From assembly GCA_002348185.1 (NCBI GenBank), contig DDYW01000189.1, positions 1 to 11,488 on the forward strand: a stretch of DNA of 11,488 bases. Reading direction: 5' to 3'. Positions 1 to 5,931 of this stretch are shown here, in pieces. Under the pieces are notes generated by a model. It had not been told where the DNA came from, ran no database searches, and saw only the letters and a list, made by a program, of their open reading frames with translations. The translations under genes and the position numbers were made by a program. This stretch comes from Candidatus Hydrogenedentes bacterium UBA2224 (GTDB lineage Bacteria; Hydrogenedentota; Hydrogenedentia; Hydrogenedentales; SLHB01). The first letter of the stretch is position 1. Each line of letters opens with the position of its first letter.

Positions 1-66
1 GCGTCCGGCGATCTGGTGCCGCACCATCGCCTCGCGTTCACCGGCATAGGGGTCAGATGGGAGCAT
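1..66 (-). CDS. pcm: Protein-L-isoaspartate O-methyltransferase, N-terminal fragment (cut by window edge)
   Basis: Only 22 codons are visible, from an ATG at 66-64 to the left edge. They read MLPSDPYAGEREAMVRHQIAGR. The E-R-E-x-M-V-x-x-Q-I-x-x-R pattern is the usual opening of protein-L-isoaspartate methyltransferases, which transfer a methyl group from S-adenosylmethionine to isoaspartyl residues and so start repair of aged proteins in the cytoplasm. The SAM-binding domain lies outside the window, so the call rests on the N-terminus alone. The start is 13 nt after the yggT stop on the same strand, which suggests it is the next operon gene. No strong Shine-Dalgarno is seen before this ATG. 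The internal ATG (codon 14), just after GCGAGGCG, is a possible alternative start. The frame and neighbours support a real gene; the family call is moderate. Confidence 0.6.
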   Translation of the reverse strand, partial: MLPSDPYAGEREAMVRHQIAGR

Positions 67-79
67 GGCCGGGTATCCG

Positions 80-355
80 CTACAGGGCCCGCGCCGCGCC
101 GCGTTCCATGGCGAACAGGAGCATCGCCATGCTGCGCGCCAGCCACACTAGAAAGAGCGCGGCCAGGGGACCGAAATCGACGGGGCCCATATGGGGCAGC
201 ACGCGCCGGATGCGCTGGATCAAGGGTTCGGTTGCGCGGCCGATCCAGGCCAGCCGCCCGGCGTCGGTGTTAATTTCGAGCCAGGGGCCAAACCACCGGA
301 GCAGGATCATCATCATGTACAGGGTCAACAGACTGAATACCACGTGTGCTGCCAT
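80..355 (-). CDS. YggT family small integral membrane protein
   Basis: This 91-residue protein has the YggT architecture. A hydrophobic segment at about residues 4-26 is followed by a polar loop and a second hydrophobic segment at about residues 61-84. The loop carries the family signature T-E-P-L-I-Q-R-I-R-R-V-L-P near residues 42-54, followed by a G-P-V-D-F-G-P stretch. YggT proteins sit in the inner membrane. Their role is not firmly established; links to osmotic or ion homeostasis and, in plastids, to cytochrome assembly have been reported. The usual bacterial protein has two such repeats in about 180 residues, so this is the short, single-repeat form common in many phyla. Its ATG (355-353) overlaps the thpR stop by one base (TGATG), which implies translational coupling. 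No substrate or partner can be read from the sequence. Confidence 0.85.
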   Translation of the reverse strand: MAAHVVFSLLTLYMMMILLRWFGPWLEINTDAGRLAWIGRATEPLIQRIRRVLPHMGPVDFGPLAALFLVWLARSMAMLLFAMERGAARAL

Positions 356-909
356 CAGAAACTACACTCCCGAATCCGTTCGTAAACCGCCCCGTTGGGC
401 GTCAAGGTGCTGGAAAACAGGGCAACGCCGGTCACGGTGAACGGCGTGCCGCGAAACTCCGTCAGGGGCGCCAGCGCACGCTTCAAGTCGCCCACCTCGT
501 CCGGCCGCCGTACCCGCCCGAGGGTCAGGTGAGGCCGAAACGGCCGTTTCTCGGGTGTGAGGCCGATGCATGCGGCCGCGCGTTCCGCGATGGCCTGAAT
601 CTCCGCCAAGCCGCCGTCAAGCGGGCCCACCCCGGCCCAGATGACGCCCGGTTGATGCAGATTGGGGAAGGCGCCCGCGCCCTCGACCGCGCATGCGAAC
701 GGAGACGTGCCCCGGCACTCGCGGGCGAGCCATTCGCCGGCGGCATTCGCCTGATCCTCGTCGATCTCACCCAGGAAACGCAAGGTCAGGTGCATGCTCT
801 CGGGCCGCACCCACGAGGCTCGAATGCCCGCGCGGCGCAACTGCATGGCCATCCCCTGCAGCTCCTGCCGGGTCTCGTTGGGCAATTCGACGGCAATGAA
901 GCTCCGCAT
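355..909 (-). CDS. thpR: RNA 2',3'-cyclic phosphodiesterase (2H phosphoesterase, ThpR/LigT family)
   Basis: This 184-residue protein, the usual length for the family, opens with M-R-S-F-I-A-V-E-L-P, the standard ThpR N-terminus. It carries both HxTx motifs that define 2H phosphoesterases: H-L-T-L at residues 40-43 and H-L-T-L at residues 127-130. The two histidines form the catalytic pair. The family hydrolyses 2',3'-cyclic phosphates on RNA to 2'-phosphates, and some members ligate tRNA halves in vitro; the physiological role in bacteria is unsettled. No signal peptide is seen, so it is cytoplasmic. The frame stays open further upstream, but that extension overlaps nnrE and is not ThpR-like, so the ATG at 909 is chosen. 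That ATG lies 7 nt after the nnrE stop without a strong ribosome binding site, and the stop overlaps the yggT start by one base. Both suggest coupled translation. Confidence 0.93.
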   Translation of the reverse strand: MRSFIAVELPNETRQELQGMAMQLRRAGIRASWVRPESMHLTLRFLGEIDEDQANAAGEWLARECRGTSPFACAVEGAGAFPNLHQPGVIWAGVGPLDGGLAEIQAIAERAAACIGLTPEKRPFRPHLTLGRVRRPDEVGDLKRALAPLTEFRGTPFTVTGVALFSSTLTPNGAVYERIRECSF

Positions 910-916
910 GAGCCGG

Positions 917-1597
917 TCATCCGTCCCGCCGGGTGCGTTCAAACTGGATCCAGGCTTCGTCGTCGGCGCACACCTTCGGAATCCCGATGTCCGCAACGAC
1001 GAGGCGACCCACATACCGTTTGGCTTCGGGCATGACGAGCCCCTGCTTGGGGTACTGAAACGTGACCGTGATGTCGGCGCGAACGCAATTGCCGCAAACC
1101 TCCCCCGTGTCGGCATCGAGCCCGGACGGCAGGTCCACCGCGATGGTATAGACTTCGGGCCAGGCGTCGATGGCCGCACGCAGGGGACCGGTCACTTCGC
1201 CCGTGATGCCCGTGCCGAGAAGGGCATCCACGAGCACGGCGCAGTCGCGCAGGTCGGCCACTTCCCTCTGCGCGGCAGCTTCGCTGGACGCCGCGACGGC
1301 GCTGCCGCCCAGATTGCGGTAGGCCTTGAGGAAGAGGGCCGGGTCGCCTTTCATTTCGCCCAGGTCGCCGACGACCACGACGCGGGGTTCGTATCCCGCC
1401 AGCAGCGCGAGGCGCGCGACCACAAAGCCGTCGCCCCCGTTGTTGCCCTTTCCGCACACGATGCCCACGGGCCCCCGGTTCACGTGTTCGAACACACGCG
1501 TTCCCGCCGTGTTCATCAAGACCACGCTCGGAATGCCCACCTCCTCGATACAACGGCGGTCGGCTTCGCGCATCTGATTCGCAGTCAATGCCTTCAT
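917..1597 (-). CDS. nnrE: NAD(P)H-hydrate epimerase (YjeF N-terminal domain, stand-alone)
   Basis: The 226-residue product is a stand-alone YjeF_N domain. It epimerises the R and S forms of damaged, hydrated NAD(P)H (NAD(P)HX) so that the S-specific dehydratase can restore the cofactor. Visible signatures, counted from the ATG, are G-K-G-N-N-G-G-D-G-F at 49-58, V-D-A-L-L-G-T-G with Asp at about 124, V-D-L-P-S-G-L-D-A-D-T-G near 154-165, and Y-P-K-Q-G-L near 182-187. The C-terminal dehydratase domain (NnrD), often fused in bacteria, is absent and is not encoded elsewhere in this window. Two starts are possible: GTG at 1603 or ATG at 1597. The Shine-Dalgarno AAGGAGGGG is 4 nt (core AGGAGG) from the GTG but 10 nt from the ATG, so the ATG is preferred. 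It follows the GH1 gene by 30 nt on the same strand. Confidence 0.94.
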   Translation of the reverse strand: MKALTANQMREADRRCIEEVGIPSVVLMNTAGTRVFEHVNRGPVGIVCGKGNNGGDGFVVARLALLAGYEPRVVVVGDLGEMKGDPALFLKAYRNLGGSAVAASSEAAAQREVADLRDCAVLVDALLGTGITGEVTGPLRAAIDAWPEVYTIAVDLPSGLDADTGEVCGNCVRADITVTFQYPKQGLVMPEAKRYVGRLVVADIGIPKVCADDEAWIQFERTRRDG

Positions 1598-1605
1598 TGG
1601 CACAA

Positions 1606-1614
1606 CCCCTCCTT
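1606..1614 (-). promoter_or_regulatory. Strong Shine-Dalgarno of nnrE
   Basis: On the minus strand this site reads AAGGAGGGG. It is the strongest ribosome binding site in the minus-strand operon and favours the ATG at 1597 over the GTG at 1603, because the distance to the GTG is unusually short. It lies in the 30-nt gap after the GH1 stop codon, so nnrE can be initiated independently of the upstream gene. Confidence 0.7.
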
Positions 1615-1627
1615 CTCTCCGGTATGC

Positions 1628-3010
1628 TCAGCGAGGAAAGAACGGCAGCCCGGACGCGCCTGGATCCAGGCCGTTGTCCCGGATTACCTGCGCCAACCAG
1701 CGGCCGCTTTCCTTCATCGTCCGTTCCAAGGTGGCAAAATCGATATGCACCAGTCCGAACCGCATGGTGCAGCCGTAAGCCCACTCGAAGTTGTCGGTTA
1801 GCGTCCAGTGGAAATACCCCTGCACCGGCACATCCTCCTCGATGGCGCGATGAACCTCGGCGAGATTATCCCGCACATAGCGGATGCGGCGGAAATCCCG
1901 CACTTTCCCGTCGAAGTCCTTCCCGTCGGGCACCGGAATGCCGTTTTCGGTGATGAGGATTCTGCTGGGATTGTAGTCGGCTTTCAACCGCGCCAGGAGT
2001 TCGTACACTCCCGGCGTGTAGATCTCCCACATGCCGGAATACTCATTGCCTTTGGGATAGACCTCTTCGGCCTGCAGGGGAAAGATGTCGGGGGTGTATT
2101 TCATGACATGGCGCGAGTAGTAATTGACGCCCAGGAAATCCAGGGGCGTCGAAATGGTCTCCATGTCTCCCGGCTCGGGTTTGGGCATGATCACTTCGAG
2201 CACTTGCCGGACGTCGTCCGGATAGCTCGCCTTGTACACGGGATCGAGGAACATCCGGTTAAACACGCCGTCGAAACGCCGCGCGGCTTCCCGGTCCTCA
2301 TCCGTATCGTCCGCGGGATGCACGGGCGCCAGGCTGAGGGTGAGGCCCACGTCGGGCCGGGTCCGGGCCGTGGCGCGGATGGCGCATGCGGCGAGCCCGT
2401 GTGACAGCAGCAGATGGTGGATGGTCTGGAACGTCGCCATGGGGTCCGTGAGCCCCGGCGCGTGGACGCCCATGAAATGGCCGAGGAAACTGTGCACGGC
2501 CGGTTCGTTGTGGGTGATCCAGTGCGCGATGCGATCGCCCAGGCGCTCGACCACGACGGCGGTGTAGTCGGCAAACTGCTGGCAGATGCCGCGATTGGCC
2601 CAGCCGCCCGCATCCTGCAGGGCCTGCGGCAAGTCCCAATGAAAAAGTGTGGCATACGGCGTGATGTTCCGGGCGAGAAGCGCGTCCACGAGGCGGTCAT
2701 AAAAGTCAAGACCCGCCGCGTTGACCGCGCCCGTCCCTTCCGGAATGACCCGCGGCCAGGCGATGGAGAACCGGTAAGCGTTAAGCCCCATCTCCGCCAT
2801 GAGGTCCACGTCTTCCCGGTAGCGGTGGTAGTGGTCGACCGCGACATCACCCGTCGTGCCGTCACAGATCTTTCCCGGCGTATGAGCGAAGGTGTCCCAT
2901 ACCGAAGGGCCGCGGCCGCCCTCGTTCCACGCGCCTTCGATCTGATACGATGCCGTGGCCGTACCCCACACGAATCCATCCGGAAACCGAAGAAAACTGT
3001 CCTCTGCCAT
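1628..3010 (-). CDS. GH1 family beta-glucosidase (broad beta-glycosidase)
   Basis: This 460-residue protein is a full-length single-domain glycoside hydrolase family 1 TIM barrel. It starts with the typical F-P-x-G-F-V-W-G-T-A-T-A-S-Y-Q-I-E-G block (residues 9-26). The acid/base glutamate is in T-H-N-E-P (E169) and the nucleophile in I-T-E-N-G (E355). Substrate-binding residues of the family are also visible: Q23, H124-W125, N168, Y297, W402 and the E409-W410 pair in D-N-F-E-W-A-Y-G. Retaining GH1 enzymes cleave terminal beta-glucosyl, and often galactosyl or fucosyl, units from oligosaccharides or glycosides. There is no signal peptide, so cytoplasmic cleavage of imported disaccharides is likely. 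The ATG at 3010 has an AGGAG site 9 nt upstream. It is the first gene of the minus-strand set. bglA- or bglB-type names are used for such enzymes, but the exact substrate cannot be read from sequence. Confidence 0.95.
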   Translation of the reverse strand: MAEDSFLRFPDGFVWGTATASYQIEGAWNEGGRGPSVWDTFAHTPGKICDGTTGDVAVDHYHRYREDVDLMAEMGLNAYRFSIAWPRVIPEGTGAVNAAGLDFYDRLVDALLARNITPYATLFHWDLPQALQDAGGWANRGICQQFADYTAVVVERLGDRIAHWITHNEPAVHSFLGHFMGVHAPGLTDPMATFQTIHHLLLSHGLAACAIRATARTRPDVGLTLSLAPVHPADDTDEDREAARRFDGVFNRMFLDPVYKASYPDDVRQVLEVIMPKPEPGDMETISTPLDFLGVNYYSRHVMKYTPDIFPLQAEEVYPKGNEYSGMWEIYTPGVYELLARLKADYNPSRILITENGIPVPDGKDFDGKVRDFRRIRYVRDNLAEVHRAIEEDVPVQGYFHWTLTDNFEWAYGCTMRFGLVHIDFATLERTMKESGRWLAQVIRDNGLDPGASGLPFFPR

Positions 3011-3113
3011 GAACGCAAACTCCTGTATGTGCCGGAAGTTTACCGCGCAGCGCTTTACTCTAGACCATTTGCCGGGGTAGCGCCAACTCGGCGGCGCCGC
3101 GGAACGGCACGCC

Positions 3114-3130
3114 TCCGCGCCTAGCGCGGA
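3114..3130. repeat. Perfect 7-bp hairpin TCCGCGC-CTA-GCGCGGA
   Basis: The two 7-nt arms are exact reverse complements separated by a 3-nt loop. No T-run follows on either strand, so it is not a standard terminator. It lies about 104 nt upstream of the GH1 start and could be an operator or an mRNA leader structure. Chance occurrence in GC-rich DNA is possible. Confidence 0.45.
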
Positions 3131-3142
3131 AGTCCGGACACA

Positions 3143-3190
3143 GTGAACAAGGTGGACAGGGTGGACCTGATGGACGGTATGGACGGGGAC
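3143..3190 (+). repeat. 9-nt tandem repeat array 1 (GTGGACNNN units)
   Basis: Consecutive 9-mers read GTGAACAAG, GTGGACAGG, GTGGACCTG, ATGGACGGT and ATGGACGGG, followed by GAC. The fixed part of each unit is (G/A)TGGAC and the other three positions vary. The array is intergenic, without a ribosome binding site or a plausible protein, so the tripeptide repeat it would encode is probably incidental. It has the same anchor, in the opposite orientation, as the array at 3460-3495. Confidence 0.75.
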
Positions 3191-3212
3191 ACTTGGATCA
3201 AAGGGTCCACCC
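3159..3212. repeat. 9-bp inverted repeat enclosing part of array 1
   Basis: GGGTGGACC at 3159-3167 is an exact reverse complement of GGTCCACCC at 3204-3212, with a further T-G wobble inward. The 36-nt loop holds the rest of array 1. A second perfect hairpin starts 3 nt later (3215-3229), giving two adjacent stems. This suggests a structured element, but no known RNA family is recognised. Confidence 0.5.
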
Positions 3213-3214
3213 CC

Positions 3215-3229
3215 GGCCGCTTTGCGGCC
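3215..3229. repeat. Perfect hairpin GGCCGC-TTT-GCGGCC
   Basis: The 6-bp all-GC stem with a three-T loop is flanked by C-rich tracts: CCCCC before it, and A plus eight C after it. With no T-run on either strand it does not look like a rho-independent terminator. Its position next to array 1 and the 3159-3212 stem suggests that it belongs to the same element. Confidence 0.5.
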
Positions 3230-3452
3230 ACCCCCCCCAGGGACAAAAGACCGGAACGCGCTAATTCGGGGCCCTTACCTTGCGTTGGCGAGGGATGCGG
3301 GGCTGTTCAACCCCTTTCGAGGTCAGGTTTTTGCGCTATGGTCCCCGGGCAATAGGCGCTCCCGAAGATTTCGACAAGAGGGTGACCACGCGGGCCCGCC
3401 TGGTCCTGCACCGGAGAAGTAAACTCCTTCACAATCGTTCAGGCAGGCACGC

Positions 3453-3487
3453 CCATGTGGTCTACACCGTCCACAGGGTCCACATGG
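3453..3487. repeat. 8-bp inverted repeat CCATGTGG / CCACATGG around array 2
   Basis: CCATGTGG at 3453-3460 pairs exactly with CCACATGG at 3480-3487. The 19-nt loop contains the first units of array 2. Like array 1, this array is therefore enclosed in a potential stem-loop. It lies about 100 nt upstream of the DUF6807 start. Confidence 0.5.
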
Positions 3488-3495
3488 TCCCCCAC
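3460..3495 (-). repeat. 9-nt tandem repeat array 2 (inverted relative to array 1)
   Basis: Plus-strand 9-mers are GTCTACACC, GTCCACAGG, GTCCACATG and GTCCCCCAC. On the minus strand each ends in GAC, mostly GTGGAC, which is the same anchor as array 1 read on the plus strand. The two arrays are about 270 nt apart and point in opposite directions. The segment is upstream of the DUF6807 signal peptide and is judged non-coding. Confidence 0.7.
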
Positions 3496-3518
3496 GCCAC
3501 CGCCCGCCGAGGCACTCG

Positions 3519-3545
3519 TTCCCATCCCGCCGCATGGGATATACT
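3519..3545 (+). promoter_or_regulatory. Candidate promoter of the DUF6807-oxidoreductase unit
   Basis: TATACT at 3540-3545 matches the sigma70 -10 consensus at five of six positions and would start transcription about 35 nt before the ATG at 3587. The -35 is poor: the best nearby hexamer is TTCCCA at 3519-3524, with a 15-nt spacer. A short inverted repeat, CCCAT/ATGGG at 3521-3538, fills the spacer and could be an operator. No experimental support is available. Confidence 0.35.
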
Positions 3546-3586
3546 GGACGGTGGCGCCGGGTTCCGGCATCCAAGGGAGAACAGCG

Positions 3587-4531
3587 ATGACAGCGGAGCG
3601 ATGCATTCTCTTGATTGCGGCGTCGATGTTGATGAACGCCGCGGCAGTCCCGGCACAGGGCCAAACGACGGTGGTCGATGCGAACTCGCAACTGACCCTG
3701 GGCATGGACGGCAGAGCCTTGGCGGAATACCGGTACACGGGGGTGCCGTACAAGCCCTACGTTTCGGTGTTTCGCACGCCCGCCGGAATCAATGTCCTCC
3801 GGGACGCCCCCCATGATCATCTTCACCACCACGCCCTGATGTTTGCGATCGCAGTGGACGGCGTGGACTTCTGGCAGGAAGGAAACGCCCCGGGCCGGCA
3901 GGTGCACCGCGAGTTTCCGGATTCGGGCGACATGAACCCCCGGCAGGAGACCGTGGGATTCGTCGAGCGGCTTGACTGGCTCGGGCCGGAATCCGAAACG
4001 CCGCTTCTCCATGAAAAGCGCAGCGTGGAGATCTTCGATCCCAAGACCTTCGGCGCCTCTGTGATGACGTGGGAGACCGAACTGACCGTGCCGGAAGGCA
4101 AGGAATCCGCTGCCCTGACTGGCTCGCACTATTTCGGCCTGGGGATGCGGTTCCTGGAATCGATGGACAATGCCGGCGCCTTTTTCAACGCCGACAACGC
4201 ACAGGGCGACTGGGTGCGCGGCGATGAGTACGTGGCGCGTTCGCGGTGGTGTGCGTATACCTCGATGGCGGACGGAAAACCGGTCACGGTGGCGATGTTC
4301 GATTCTCCAGACAACCCGCGCCATCCCGCCTGGTGGTTTACGATGAGCACGCCGTTCGACTATCTTTCCGCCACCCTGAACCTGTACCGCGAACCGATGG
4401 AAGTGAAGGCCGGGACGCCGCTCCGACTGCGGTACGGCGTAGTTCTTTGGGACGGCCACACCGACGCGGCGGGCATAGAGGAAATGTACCGGAAATGGCT
4501 GGCAGCCCGGGAGCCGGCTGGAAACCACTGA
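3587..4531 (+). CDS. Exported DUF6807 ('methane oxygenase PmoA'-like) family protein
   Basis: The 314-residue product begins with a Sec-type signal peptide: M-T-A-E-R-C, a hydrophobic core, and a likely cleavage after V-P-A-Q-G near residue 25. The mature part carries the family hallmark, a histidine-rich H-D-H-L-H-H-H block (residues 76-82) followed by a G-V-D-F-W segment (residues 92-96). The family (DUF6807, Pfam 'PmoA') owes its methane oxygenase name to a misleading annotation; nothing here resembles methane monooxygenase. Members are common beside sugar oxidoreductases and glycosidases, and the His cluster may bind metal or substrate, but the reaction is not established. The ATG at 3587 is chosen because GGGAG sits 7 nt upstream and the signal peptide begins there. 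An earlier in-frame ATG (3455) would only add translated repeat sequence. The oxidoreductase follows after 53 nt on the same strand. Confidence 0.87.
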   Translation: MTAERCILLIAASMLMNAAAVPAQGQTTVVDANSQLTLGMDGRALAEYRYTGVPYKPYVSVFRTPAGINVLRDAPHDHLHHHALMFAIAVDGVDFWQEGNAPGRQVHREFPDSGDMNPRQETVGFVERLDWLGPESETPLLHEKRSVEIFDPKTFGASVMTWETELTVPEGKESAALTGSHYFGLGMRFLESMDNAGAFFNADNAQGDWVRGDEYVARSRWCAYTSMADGKPVTVAMFDSPDNPRHPAWWFTMSTPFDYLSATLNLYREPMEVKAGTPLRLRYGVVLWDGHTDAAGIEEMYRKWLAAREPAGNH

Positions 4532-4570
4532 AGCAACGAGACGAGGGGGACATGGGCCCGTTTCCTGAAC

Positions 4571-4576
4571 AGGAGG
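4571..4576 (+). promoter_or_regulatory. Shine-Dalgarno deciding a GTG start for the oxidoreductase
   Basis: A perfect AGGAGG is followed, after 8 nt, by GTG at 4585. The in-frame ATG at 4552 has a purine tract only 2 nt away, too close to be ideal. The GTG start also gives a Tat signal peptide with a normal short n-region of about 13 residues before the twin arginines. Confidence 0.65.
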
Positions 4577-4584
4577 AACAGAAC

Positions 4585-5922
4585 GTGGACAACAGCAGAC
4601 AGACGTACAGGGGAACATCACTCAGCCGGCGGACATTCATCGGCCGGGGCGCCTCGCTCGCGGCGGGCATGGCAGTCGTGAGCGCGGGTCCGGCCATTGC
4701 CCAGGCGGCCGGAAGCGCCAGCGAGAAACTGGGGGTGGGCATCATCGGATGCGGCGGCCGCGGCATGGGCCATATGGGCACGTGGAAATGGCTCGGCGAG
4801 AACGGCGGCAACGTCGAAGTCGTCGCGGTGTGTGACGTGTACCGGCCTCGACTGGACCGGGCCGCGCTGGCGGCGGGGAGCGCGAAGAGCTACATGGATT
4901 ACCGCGAGCTGCTCGCCGACCCGAACGTCGACCTCGTCAGTATCGCGACGCCTGACCACCATCACGGCAGGCAGGCCATCGACGCCATGCGCGCGGGGAA
5001 AGACGTGTATTGCGAGAAGCCCCTGACCCACTGGAGCCAGTTTGAGGTTGCCCGGGACCTTGCGCGAACCGCCCGCGAAACCGGCCGCGTGTTTCAGTTG
5101 GGTACGCAGGGCATGTCCGACCCGGCCTGGTGGCAGATGAGGGCGCTGGTCCAGGAAGGCCTTATCGGCCAGCCGCTTCATGCCGAGTGCGGCATCTTCC
5201 GCGTAGGCGACTGGGGTGAGCGCGGCATGCCCATTGACGATCCGGGCGCCACACCCGGCCCGGACCTGAACTGGGACGCCTTCCTCGGCGATCGTCCGAA
5301 ACGGGACTTTGACGTCAGCCGGTTCTTCCGCTGGCGCATGTACGAGGACTATGCGGGCGGGCCGAGTACGGACCTGTATCCGCATTCGTATACGCCGGTG
5401 ACCACGATGCTGGATCTGAAAGCGCCCGCGTATGCCGTGGGGACAGGCGGCATCTACCGGTACTCCCTGAGTGAAACGCAGAAGGAAAACCCCGACGAGA
5501 AAGTCGAGCGCGAAGTTCCGGACACCTTCAACATGCTGGTCGACTACCCGGGCGGGATCACCTGCGCGCTCCTGGGGACCCAGGGCAACGGCTACCAGGG
5601 CACGGGCGGGCGCGGTTCGGGCGCCAAAGTGCCGGTATTGCGCGGATGGGAAGGCTCGCTCACGATTCAGGGCAATGAAATCGTGTTCGAACCGTCGGAT
5701 TCAAAAACCAAAGAGGCGCAGCGGTACCCCATCCAGGGCGAAGAGAACATGGGCGAGTACTTCCGCAAGTTCGTGGAATGCGTGCGCGCCGGCAACCCCG
5801 ACACGCAGAGTCCGGCCGAGCGCGCTTACCACACGCAGACGGCCCTGATTATGGGCTATCTCGCGCTGCGAGAGGGGAAGACGGTCCGCTTCGATCCCGA
5901 GAAGGAAAAGCTGATTATCTAG
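4585..5922 (+). CDS. Tat-exported Gfo/Idh/MocA family oxidoreductase
   Basis: The 445-residue product (from the GTG at 4585; 456 if ATG 4552 is used) has a twin-arginine signal, S-R-R-T-F-I-G at residues 14-20, followed by an Ala/Gly-rich hydrophobic stretch ending near A-I-A-Q-A (residues 37-41). A Rossmann fold follows, with G-V-G-I-I-G-C-G-G-R-G at 50-60 for NAD(P). The family E-K-P motif lies at 144-146 (C-E-K-P-L) and a catalytic-type D-x-x-x-H at D263 and H267 (D-L-Y-P-H). Such enzymes oxidise or reduce sugars and sugar derivatives with a nicotinamide cofactor. Tat export implies that it folds with bound cofactor in the cytoplasm and works in the periplasm or cell envelope. Pairing with the DUF6807 gene 53 nt upstream suggests a shared sugar substrate, which cannot be named. 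The gene ends 9 nt from the convergent ileS stop. Confidence 0.93.
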   Translation: MDNSRQTYRGTSLSRRTFIGRGASLAAGMAVVSAGPAIAQAAGSASEKLGVGIIGCGGRGMGHMGTWKWLGENGGNVEVVAVCDVYRPRLDRAALAAGSAKSYMDYRELLADPNVDLVSIATPDHHHGRQAIDAMRAGKDVYCEKPLTHWSQFEVARDLARTARETGRVFQLGTQGMSDPAWWQMRALVQEGLIGQPLHAECGIFRVGDWGERGMPIDDPGATPGPDLNWDAFLGDRPKRDFDVSRFFRWRMYEDYAGGPSTDLYPHSYTPVTTMLDLKAPAYAVGTGGIYRYSLSETQKENPDEKVEREVPDTFNMLVDYPGGITCALLGTQGNGYQGTGGRGSGAKVPVLRGWEGSLTIQGNEIVFEPSDSKTKEAQRYPIQGEENMGEYFRKFVECVRAGNPDTQSPAERAYHTQTALIMGYLALREGKTVRFDPEKEKLII

Positions 5923-5931
5923 CGCCGCGAA

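Larger units (their letters stand above)
3011..3586. other. Divergent intergenic region with repeats and hairpins, no gene seen
   Basis: These 576 nt separate the GH1 gene (minus) from the DUF6807 gene (plus) and must contain both promoters. Short open frames exist on both strands, but none resembles a known family, and several simply translate the 9-nt repeats into tripeptide repeats such as V-D-R-V-D-L-M-D-G-M-D-G. The region contains two 9-nt-period arrays (3143-3190 and 3460-3495), hairpins at 3114-3130, 3159-3212, 3215-3229 and 3453-3487, an eight-C run at 3231-3238, and a palindrome GCGGCGCCGC at 3091-3100. No clear intrinsic terminator was found: the only T5 run nearby (3328-3332) is 13 nt beyond a weak GGGG/CCCC stem. 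Confidence 0.8.

Noticed and set aside
794..1801. Plus-strand open frame of 335 codons opposite thpR, nnrE and the GH1 gene end
   Set aside because: It crosses three convincing genes on the other strand and shows no family motif.
3290..3325. Possible tRNA T-arm or terminator around GGGG-CTGTTCAA-CCCC
   Set aside because: The GTTCAA resembles a T-loop, but the flanking five bases do not pair as a T-stem and no acceptor or anticodon arm is found. As a terminator, the T5 run is 13 nt away from the stem.
3143..3355. Small protein of V-D-R-V-D-L-M-D type encoded by array 1
   Set aside because: The peptide is a direct reading of the 9-nt repeat, no ribosome binding site precedes it, and the remainder of the frame has no recognisable features.
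3011..3586. CRISPR array
   Set aside because: The repeat period is 9 nt with degenerate units and no spacers of 25-40 nt, so it does not fit a CRISPR array.
3323..4621. Minus-strand open frame of 432 codons opposite the DUF6807 gene
   Set aside because: The composition is low-quality (Arg, His, Pro), the frame spans the intergenic repeats, and the plus strand encodes a recognisable exported family protein.
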